Assembly: GCA_900555225.1 (NCBI GenBank)
Contig: USKL01000028.1
Location: forward strand, 1-11,098
From: an uncultured Collinsella sp.
Lineage (GTDB): Bacteria > Actinomycetota > Coriobacteriia > Coriobacteriales > Coriobacteriaceae
Direction: 5' to 3'
Length of the DNA: 11,098 bases
Shown: piece after piece, positions 1 through 5,334 of the stretch
How the letters are laid out: each line of letters starts with the position of its first letter
How positions within the stretch are numbered: the first letter of the stretch is position 1
Made by a program: the position numbers and the translations under genes
Notes under the pieces: generated by a model
The model's input: the letters and a program-made list of their open reading frames with translations, nothing else
Database searches by the model: none
What the model was told of the DNA's origin: nothing

Positions 1-61
1 TGCATCTAGCCCGCGAGCTAGACATATCGTTCTACTCTCACAAAGAAGAGCTCCATCACAA

Positions 62-91
62 GAGCCCGATTCGAAACTTCGGATCGGGCTC
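62..91 (+). terminator. Hairpin, probable terminator of a gene left of the window
   Basis: The arms GAGCCCGAT (62-70) and ATCGGGCTC (83-91) are perfectly complementary. The stem can continue inward through a T-G wobble and two more pairs. On the plus strand it is followed by a moderately T-rich stretch (CATACTTTATT), so it best fits an intrinsic terminator for a plus-strand gene ending before or at the start of the window. The T tract is poor, and the stem could also act on the minus strand. Confidence 0.5.
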
Positions 92-196
92 ATACTTTAT
101 TCGTGCACGACGCTCATTTGTTGCCCTAAACAGCATAGAGGTCGCACCTTCATGGCCGTTCGTCTCCCCCATCGTTTATGAAACGAAGTGTTTTTT

Positions 197-320
197 CGGA
201 AGTATGCGGCAAATTCTGGAACCTCCGAGCACACCCTGTTTTTTCGCAACAAAATGCCTGATAAACTAGCCTCAAAAGCCAGGTCCGCTCATAGGGTTCA
301 GATTTTGCCGCATACTTCCG
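197..320. repeat. Pair of 28-base near-perfect inverted repeats flanking a 68-base spacer
   Basis: The left arm (197-224) and right arm (293-320) are reverse complements at 25 of 28 positions. The outer 17 bases are identical (TTTGCCGCATACTTCCG at 304-320 and its reverse complement at 197-213). The spacer (225-292) is AT-richer than the surrounding genome and contains no gene. The right arm ends 54 bases before the start of the nuclease-like gene at 375. Possible roles are a pair of binding sites for a regulator, a small non-autonomous mobile element (MITE-like), or a large RNA hairpin in the leader. A weak extended -10-like sequence (TGATAAACT, 259-267) lies in the spacer, so the arms could flank a promoter, but this is speculative. 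Confidence 0.85.
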
Positions 321-363
321 GATTGACGCTGGCATCACTCGCTTCAAAGAGATGATTTCGGCC

Positions 364-370
364 AGGAGGG
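364..370 (+). promoter_or_regulatory. Ribosome-binding site of the nuclease-like gene
   Basis: AGGAGGG lies four bases before the ATG at 375. It is the strongest Shine-Dalgarno match near this gene and fixes its start. Confidence 0.75.
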
Positions 371-374
371 CATT

Positions 375-1448
375 ATGGACCTGACGCTTTGTGGGCAATC
401 CGCCTTTAACTACTACCGCATCCCGCCGCAGGTATTAGGCCTTTACCCCGCCATTAGCCTTGGCAATATGGATCGCAGATGTTGTGGCCTCGGAAGTCAT
501 GCAGTTGTAAAAGACCTGCTTCACGCACCACTTCACAGGCTTGTATTCACTCGGGCACAATCCGGGTCGCGAAGCCTGTTTAAATCGCACCTCCTGACCC
601 AAGAACCACCTCCGGGGTCGTTTAGGCAGACTGAACATGGGTTTGATGTCACGTCACCGGAGTTCACGCTGCTCAGCCTTGCCACGCAGGTCTCACGCAA
701 CCAGTTACTCATGGCGTGCTACGAGATGTGCGGCTCCTTTGCAGTGTTTAAGCCCTGCGAGCGAACGCAACAACAACTCGATGAAGCTATTTCGCTTAAG
801 TTCATTCCACCCAACTGCGGCTGGGAGCGAGTTAACGACACCAAGGGCAATGACACCAACTTGTGGAAGCGCACGCCGCTTCTTACCGCAACGGATATCG
901 CCGCGTTCGCCAAGCAAGCCGCAGGCCTGCGCGGCGTCAAACAACTGCGCTGGGCGGCCGAGCACATGACGGGGCAGGCCGCCTCGCCCTTCGAAGTACA
1001 GACCTCCATGCTTATCTCGCTCCCCCGCGACGAGGGCGGCCAGGGCATCGAGATCGCCAACAACGCGCGCATCCCGCTCAGTGAAGCCGCACGTTCGCTG
1101 TATGACAAAACCTGCTGCTACGCCGATATCCTCGTCGAAAGCGCCACCGACAGCATGGGCGTCATTCTGGAATGCCAAGGCCGCTCTGCCCACGACAGCG
1201 AAGCCGCGAGCCTCTCCGATGCCGAGCGCGCCACCGCACTCACAAGCATGGGCTACGACGTCATCCAAATTACCTATGACCAGATCAAGGAGAAGAAGAG
1301 CTTCGACCACATAGCCGAGCTCATCCATAAAAAGGCCGGGCTTCCCCACATCCCAAAGACCAAACAGGAGCGCATTGCCGAAGATACCTTACGGCAAGAG
1401 CTACTTGTCGATTGGGTTGAGCTATTCGCTGCCGGGCCGGCCAGCTAG
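375..1448 (+). CDS. AbiEi-like / DUF559-Vsr-like nuclease-fold protein, function unknown
   Basis: This 357-residue protein resembles a family common in actinobacteria. It pairs a region like the second domain of type IV antitoxin AbiEi (about residues 1-125, starting with LCGQSAFNYYRIPP and containing the SPEFTLLSLA stretch) with a C-terminal DUF559/Vsr-like domain (about 200-325). The candidate PD-(D/E)xK-type residues are E206 (SPFE), D251 (YADILVE), E266 and Q268 (ILECQG), with H273 and D282 following. The Q at the usual K position is not rare in Vsr-like proteins. I see no N-terminal winged-helix domain, and an in-frame stop at 324-326 with no start codon before 375 rules out an extension. 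The ATG at 375 has an AGGAGGG ribosome-binding site four bases upstream. No toxin partner gene is adjacent. The first part of the gene and its upstream DNA are less GC-rich than the rest, which hints at transfer. Its biological role (defence, repair or regulation) is not established by the sequence. Confidence 0.8.
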   Translation: MDLTLCGQSAFNYYRIPPQVLGLYPAISLGNMDRRCCGLGSHAVVKDLLHAPLHRLVFTRAQSGSRSLFKSHLLTQEPPPGSFRQTEHGFDVTSPEFTLLSLATQVSRNQLLMACYEMCGSFAVFKPCERTQQQLDEAISLKFIPPNCGWERVNDTKGNDTNLWKRTPLLTATDIAAFAKQAAGLRGVKQLRWAAEHMTGQAASPFEVQTSMLISLPRDEGGQGIEIANNARIPLSEAARSLYDKTCCYADILVESATDSMGVILECQGRSAHDSEAASLSDAERATALTSMGYDVIQITYDQIKEKKSFDHIAELIHKKAGLPHIPKTKQERIAEDTLRQELLVDWVELFAAGPAS

Positions 1449-2293
1449 CAGCTAGCAATCAGGGGCAGAGCAGGCACATCGGGCGATTCGACACGGGCGG
1501 CAAAACCCGCCTCGGTCAGCTCGATCACCTCGGTAAACGTCGCGTCGAAGAACTCCTCGGTCAGCAGGCGATACGGCGGATGATCGGGCTCGCCGGGGTT
1601 TTCGCGTACAATCTCGTGCATAACGCCGATGGTCTTGAGCACATACTCCTTATGGATGGGATACTGCCCAAAACGCGTCGCCGCAGTATACAGGCGATCG
1701 GTCGCGCGCGGAATCGAAACGATGCCGAGCGTCTTGCCAAACCAGTCAAAGTCGCCTTGCTTTTTAATGCGGAACTCCTCGCACGGCTTGCCGCCGTGCG
1801 CCTCCAGGTACTGATTCACGCGCGTATTCCATACGGTATCGGCCACCAGATGCGACCAGACACCCAGTGTCAAATCGAGCAACGACTGCGCCACATCTTC
1901 GGATGCAAGCGAGAACTCACAGGCGCCGGGACCGACAACCGGCTCGGCATCCCTGTAGCGCTGGGGATAGTGCACGCGATTCAGTCGCTCGCGCTCCTCG
2001 ATAATCGAGGTCGCCGCGGCTGGCGCACCGGTGGGCGAACTTTTAAGCAACGGTGCCACATAGGTATCCCAGAACTCGTGCTCACGCGGCTTAGGGATAG
2101 GCTCGGGCTTGGCAAAGTGCGTAATGCGGTACGGGATGGGATCGGCGATGCCAGGGACCATATAGCCCACGAAAATATCCGGAACCACGCAGCCAAACAA
2201 AAAGGCATTGCGGTCGCGCACGCTCTTGGCAAGCGCACCGGTGCGCTCCAGCAAACGCTCCGTCTGAGCGATATGAATGTTCCAGCTTGGCAT
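1445..2293 (-). CDS. Zinc-dependent phospholipase C-like family protein
   Basis: The protein begins MPSWNIHIAQTERLL, the hallmark start of a bacterial family related to zinc-dependent phospholipase C (Pfam Zn_dep_PLPC, PF00882). From the ATG at 2293 it has 282 residues. Likely zinc ligands are H7 (NIHIA), D39 (VPDI), H59 (THFA), and H148 and D152 in GVWSHLVADTVWN, the last matching the HxxxD pattern of the family. No signal peptide is visible, so unlike secreted clostridial alpha-toxin or Bacillus PLC it is probably cytoplasmic, and its substrate is unknown. An in-frame ATG at 2305 would add four residues. I prefer 2293 because the family starts at MPSW, because GGGGGTGG lies just upstream, and because the likely -10 box (2320-2325) would leave 2305 almost no leader. 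The gene lies downstream of the metal importer on the same strand, with about 80 bases between. Its stop overlaps that of the convergent gene at 375-1448. Confidence 0.8.
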   Translation of the reverse strand: MPSWNIHIAQTERLLERTGALAKSVRDRNAFLFGCVVPDIFVGYMVPGIADPIPYRITHFAKPEPIPKPREHEFWDTYVAPLLKSSPTGAPAAATSIIEERERLNRVHYPQRYRDAEPVVGPGACEFSLASEDVAQSLLDLTLGVWSHLVADTVWNTRVNQYLEAHGGKPCEEFRIKKQGDFDWFGKTLGIVSIPRATDRLYTAATRFGQYPIHKEYVLKTIGVMHEIVRENPGEPDHPPYRLLTEEFFDATFTEVIELTEAGFAARVESPDVPALPLIASC

Positions 2294-2319
2294 AGCCACC
2301 CCCATAAAAAACCTGGATA

Positions 2320-2328
2320 ACTATACCA
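2320..2328 (-). promoter_or_regulatory. Extended -10 promoter for the phospholipase C-like gene
   Basis: On the minus strand the sequence reads TGGTATAGT, an extended -10 element (TGn plus TATAGT, five of six to TATAAT). No good -35 box is seen at 16-18 bases, as is usual for extended -10 promoters. Transcription would start near 2313. This suggests the gene can be expressed independently of the importer operon upstream. Confidence 0.5.
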
Positions 2329-2338
2329 TCACGGCAAA

Positions 2339-2352
2339 GCCGCGCGGGCGGC
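2339..2352 (-). terminator. Weak hairpin after the metal importer operon
   Basis: On the minus strand GCCGC-CCGC-GCGGC is followed by TTTG. It lies 22 bases beyond the stop codon of the ATPase gene and could partly terminate the operon. The five-pair stem and three-base T tract make it a weak candidate, so read-through into the phospholipase C-like gene is plausible. Confidence 0.3.
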
Positions 2353-2373
2353 TACGCACGCTCTACGCAGCAA

Positions 2374-3144
2374 CTAGTCCGTAGCACCGCTTTCGGTTCC
2401 ATACGACGGCGAAGGCGCCTCGACCACATGGTGATATCGATCGATATAGATTGCACGGGCACTCAGGCGTCGCACCAAATCCTGGTGATGTGTGCTCATC
2501 AAGACCGTCTTACCCGCCGCGACGTAGGCCAGCAAGAAGTTGACCACGATGTCGCATGAATCCTCGTCGAGCCCATTAGTAGGTTCGTCGAGAACCAAGA
2601 TATCGGGGTTCATCGATACGACTGCCGCCAGCGCCACACGCTTCTTTTGCCCACCCGAAAGCTGATAGGGCGAGGCATCGACCAGGTCGGCAACTTGAAA
2701 CAGTTCTATGGCATCGTGCACGCGACGGTCGAGCTCGTCTGCCGGCAGCCCCATCTGCGCGGGACCAAAAGCAACTTCCTCGCCCACCGTGGCGCAGAAC
2801 AGCTGGGCATCGGCGTTTTGGAACACAAAGCCCACGCGCTGATGGAACCGCTGGGCCGTCGCGGAATCCTTGAGATATGCCGCATCGACCATACACCCGT
2901 CAAACAGGTATGCCCCTGCGTCCGCGAGTTCAAGGCCGTTAATAAGACGCATAATCGTCGTCTTACCGCAGCCGTTGGGACCGAGCAGGGCAACGAGTTC
3001 ACCACGATCGACCTGCAGCGACACGCCATCGACAACCGTATGCCCCGCATAGGAGAACACCACGTCGCGCAACTCAATAAGCGGCGCGCCCTCGGCGCCG
3101 CCCGCACCGTTCGTGCCCGCCGCACTATTCATATCGATCGTCAA
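2374..3144 (-). CDS. cbiO: Energy-coupling factor transporter ATPase (CbiO/NikO type)
   Basis: This 256-residue ABC ATPase energises uptake of a transition metal by the neighbouring membrane subunits. The motifs are complete: Walker A GPNGCGKT (55-62), Q-loop Q109 in FVFQN, signature LSGGQ (162-166), Walker B ILVLDEP (182-188) and the switch histidine H219 in STHH. The length and the FVFQNADAQLF stretch are typical of CbiO/EcfA ATPases. The start appears to be TTG at 3144, because AGGGAAGGG lies seven bases upstream, whereas the alternative ATG at 3132 has no ribosome-binding site. A Gly/Ala-rich stretch (residues 8-20) precedes the ATPase domain. The gene is last in the importer operon, 44 bases after the CbiQ-type gene. 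Only one ATPase gene is present, as in CbiMNQO/NikMNQO systems; it would act as a homodimer. The metal cannot be told from this subunit; the operator upstream of the operon favours nickel. Confidence 0.92.
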   Translation of the reverse strand: MTIDMNSAAGTNGAGGAEGAPLIELRDVVFSYAGHTVVDGVSLQVDRGELVALLGPNGCGKTTIMRLINGLELADAGAYLFDGCMVDAAYLKDSATAQRFHQRVGFVFQNADAQLFCATVGEEVAFGPAQMGLPADELDRRVHDAIELFQVADLVDASPYQLSGGQKKRVALAAVVSMNPDILVLDEPTNGLDEDSCDIVVNFLLAYVAAGKTVLMSTHHQDLVRRLSARAIYIDRYHHVVEAPSPSYGTESGATD

Positions 3145-3188
3145 AACGTCGCCCTTCCCTACTCACATCGACGGCTAGACCGCCCGCG

Positions 3189-4025
3189 CTACAGTACCGC
3201 ACACAACACGGCGAGCAACGCCACGCCGACCGCATAGACCCCATCGCGCCAGCCAAAGCCGCTCCGCGCGGGAGCCGGATACGCGCCGGCAAAGCCGCGG
3301 CAGAGCATGGCCTCGTCCATCGCGCGGCTGCATTCCATCGCCTTGATAAAGGTCATGCCCATGATACCCGCGACCGAGTCGGTGCGCGAAAACCCCTCAG
3401 GCGCGCGACCCACACTGCGCAGCATGACCGATTCGGTCAGATCGTGCGCCGTTCGGCCCAGCACCTCGATGTGCTTGAGCGCCATATCAAACGTAAAGAT
3501 GACCTCGTCGGGTAGATGCAGCATCTTGAGCGCCGCCGACATGCGGCTCCAGGTAAGCGTCCACGAAACGCCCAGCACCAGCGACACATTAATGAAGGTC
3601 TTGAGCGCGATCTTGAGCATGGCGCCCGTGGCAGACGCGCCCAGCAGCAGGGCAGGCAATGCCAGAACCACCGCAAGCCCCGTGGCGCCGAGCGCCGGTA
3701 CAATGGTCGCACGCAGCCCGCGTGCGGGGCGCACCGCGACCAGCACCAGCGCAATGGCCGCCATCAACATGAGGTACAGCGGGCTTTGTGTCAGGCACAC
3801 GCACAGGACGCAAACGAATATCCCCACCAGGCGCACCGGAGCCGAAACGCAAGAAAGGGCGCGGTCGACCATCGACCCGCCCTCGTGCGCGCCTCCACCC
3901 AGGCGAACCCGCTCAAGCAGGCTCGCCAGGTGCAGGACGTTCTTTTGCATCACGCGATGACGAGCGCCCGTGGGCTCGTAACGCTGCTCGACCGCAAGCC
4001 AGCTAGGCAGCTCGGCTATTGCCAT
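3189..4025 (-). CDS. cbiQ: Energy-coupling factor transmembrane subunit (CbiQ/NikQ type)
   Basis: This protein of about 278 residues couples ATP hydrolysis by CbiO to metal transfer by the CbiM-type subunit. It has hydrophobic segments at about residues 63-98, 102-129, 140-161 and near the C-terminus (261-278). The cytoplasmic region contains SRAMDEAMLCRGF (about 233-245), which matches the Ala-Arg-Gly-type coupling motif of EcfT/CbiQ proteins, and an earlier RSVGRAPEGF stretch that probably corresponds to the first coupling helix. The gene overlaps the end of the CbiM-type gene by 23 bases, so translation of the two is probably coupled. The ATG at 4025 is chosen; a GTG two codons upstream (4031) shares the same TTAAGGA ribosome-binding site and cannot be excluded. 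The N-terminal 50 residues are hydrophilic and rather long for the family. Confidence 0.9.
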   Translation of the reverse strand: MAIAELPSWLAVEQRYEPTGARHRVMQKNVLHLASLLERVRLGGGAHEGGSMVDRALSCVSAPVRLVGIFVCVLCVCLTQSPLYLMLMAAIALVLVAVRPARGLRATIVPALGATGLAVVLALPALLLGASATGAMLKIALKTFINVSLVLGVSWTLTWSRMSAALKMLHLPDEVIFTFDMALKHIEVLGRTAHDLTESVMLRSVGRAPEGFSRTDSVAGIMGMTFIKAMECSRAMDEAMLCRGFAGAYPAPARSGFGWRDGVYAVGVALLAVLCAVL

Positions 4026-5088
4026 GAGCACCGCTTTCCTTAACCGTCAGCGAGATCAGACGGAATGCGATGGTGAGCACCGCCACGCCAATCACGCCGG
4101 ACAGGATATACATGGCAGCCTGGCCGGCAAAGCCAAGGCCCTGCTCCTCGGAATAGGCCTGCAGATAATCGCCCGTGGGCAGAGCGTCGGCAAAGGTCGG
4201 GGTGTCGAGGCCGACCGAAGCCTGCAGACTGTCGTCACCAGCCTCCTGAACGGCGGTCGCGGCGCCCTCAGCGTCCCACTCGCCCCAGGCGTCACCCGTG
4301 GCCAGCAGGCCCAGCGGCGTGGCCACGACAAGCACGGCGACCAGGATGAACGTGGGGACCAGCGAGGTCTTCTTGGCGGTTGCGCCCTCGGTCTCAAGCA
4401 GGCCGTCGGAAGCCTCGGGGCCGACGATAATGCTCGGCGCCGTCTTCTTGATAAAACCGTAGATGGCGGCCGTCGCTACGCCCTCGACCACGCCGGCAAC
4501 CAGCATATGTGGGATCAACATGGCCGGAATAGCCACGGACAGCGGGAAGGGGCAGTACAGCGGCGCGCCCGAAGCGTTGGTAAAGAGCATCGGCTGAATA
4601 CCAAACTCGATTGCCGCGCACAGGGCCGCCAGGCACAGGCCGACCCAGCCGCTTACGATGGCCGAAACCGAGGTGCCCCAGCTTTTGTCGTGCAAACGGC
4701 TGTTGAGCGCACGGAACACGATAGCAGCGGCAAACGGCAGCACGAAGGCCATGTTAAAGCAGTTGGCGCCAAAGGACAGGATGCCGCCGTCGCCAAACAG
4801 CAGCGCCTGCAGCGCCAGCGCGACCGAGACAGCGATAGCCGCGGCCTCCGGGCCCAGCAACAGCGCGATGAGCGCGCCGCCGACGGCGTGACCAGTGGTG
4901 CCGCCGGGCAGCGGCACGTTGAACATCATGAGCAAGAAGGAGAACGCGGCGCAGATGCCCAGGAAAGCCATGTGCTTGCGATCGAGCGTGGCGCGCACCT
5001 TCTTGATGCAGTGGACCCAAACGGGCACCATCGCCACCGCCATGACGGCATCGGTCTGCGGGGACAGATAATTATCTGGAATGTGCAT
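4003..5088 (-). CDS. cbiM: Metal-specific ECF substrate subunit, CbiM/NikM fused to a CbiN/NikN-like domain
   Basis: This 361-residue membrane protein captures Ni2+ or Co2+ for the importer. It starts MHIPDNYLSP. In NikM/CbiM the N-terminal Met-His is part of the metal site, so the ATG at 5088 is certain; it has a CGGGAGG ribosome-binding site five bases upstream. H67 in GTTGHAVGGALIA (64-76) is the second conserved histidine. Residues 10-215 form the multi-helix CbiM core. Residues 243-347 form an extra unit: a membrane helix running into TPLGLLATGDAWGEW, an acidic extracytoplasmic loop (about 272-320) and a final helix (325-347). This matches the PDGLE/NikN-type auxiliary component, normally a separate small protein or a fusion as here. 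MHIPD rather than MHIM at the start is more typical of NikM. This is the first gene of the operon, directly behind the promoter and the NikR-like operator. Confidence 0.9.
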   Translation of the reverse strand: MHIPDNYLSPQTDAVMAVAMVPVWVHCIKKVRATLDRKHMAFLGICAAFSFLLMMFNVPLPGGTTGHAVGGALIALLLGPEAAAIAVSVALALQALLFGDGGILSFGANCFNMAFVLPFAAAIVFRALNSRLHDKSWGTSVSAIVSGWVGLCLAALCAAIEFGIQPMLFTNASGAPLYCPFPLSVAIPAMLIPHMLVAGVVEGVATAAIYGFIKKTAPSIIVGPEASDGLLETEGATAKKTSLVPTFILVAVLVVATPLGLLATGDAWGEWDAEGAATAVQEAGDDSLQASVGLDTPTFADALPTGDYLQAYSEEQGLGFAGQAAMYILSGVIGVAVLTIAFRLISLTVKESGAHGNSRAA

Positions 5089-5145
5089 GCACGCCTCCCG
5101 GTTATCGGCGCACGGAATTGCAACGCCGTTTGAATCACCTTTCCA

Positions 5146-5173
5146 GTGTTACGTAATGTCAGATTCGTAACAC
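5146..5173 (-). promoter_or_regulatory. NikR-type operator, GTGTTAC-N14-GTAACAC
   Basis: Bases 5146-5152 (GTGTTAC) and 5167-5173 (GTAACAC) form a perfect inverted repeat with a 14-base spacer. The arms extend by one more pair (G5153 and C5166). The half-sites and spacing match the NikR box reported for Desulfovibrio species, and the 28-base span equals that of the E. coli NikR site. It lies just downstream of the predicted transcription start (about 5177), a classic repressor position. This indicates nickel-dependent repression of the importer; no nikR gene is in the window. Confidence 0.7.
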
Positions 5174-5183
5174 GACGCGGGCT

Positions 5184-5212
5184 ATCATAGCAAAACGGCG
5201 CACTGCCGACAA
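5184..5212 (-). promoter_or_regulatory. Sigma70-type promoter of the metal importer operon
   Basis: On the minus strand there is a -35 box TTGTCG (5207-5212), a 17-base spacer and a -10 box TATGAT (5184-5189, five of six to consensus). Transcription should start near 5177, giving a leader of about 89 bases. The -35 box lies in the loop of the terminator hairpin at 5194-5226. Confidence 0.65.
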
Positions 5213-5226
5213 AGCAGCACGCCGTT
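5194..5226 (-). terminator. Intrinsic terminator of the pheST operon
   Basis: On the minus strand AACGGCGTGCTGC pairs with GCAGTGCGCCGTT to give a 13-pair stem with two tandem G-U wobbles and the seven-base loop TTTGTCG. It runs into a four-base T tract (CGCCGTTTTG). It lies about 110 bases beyond the pheT stop. The stretch between (5227-5334) shows no gene or other structure I can support. Confidence 0.65.
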
Positions 5227-5334
5227 ATGTAATGCGCGTGTCATATATGCAGGCTCAACGGTGCCTTATACCGGGCATAGCAGTCACGTAGGACTCGGCA
5301 GCAGCCACCGCTGACCCATACCCCAGCGCAGGAC

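Noticed and set aside
3..269. A plus-strand frame open from the left edge to TAG at 267-269
   Set aside because: It passes through the terminator-like hairpin and the left repeat arm, has no recognisable protein pattern, and could be open by chance. A partial gene end cannot be excluded but is not supported.
323..351. Promoter with TTGACG (323-328) as -35 for the nuclease-like gene
   Set aside because: The -35-like box is good, but no acceptable -10 sequence lies 16-18 bases downstream.
150..398. An 82-codon minus-strand open frame across the left intergenic region
   Set aside because: It begins with TTG inside the plus-strand gene, runs through the inverted repeat, and has no ribosome-binding site or recognisable protein features.
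4024..5133. Long plus-strand open frame antisense to the cbiM-type gene
   Set aside because: Its translation is low-complexity (Arg, Gly, His and Gln-rich), as expected from the complement of a GC-rich coding sequence; the minus-strand frame has clear homology features.
5089..5177. Cobalamin riboswitch upstream of the metal importer
   Set aside because: The predicted leader is only about 89 bases, and I find no B12-box-like sequence or long conserved fold; the palindrome fits a protein operator better.
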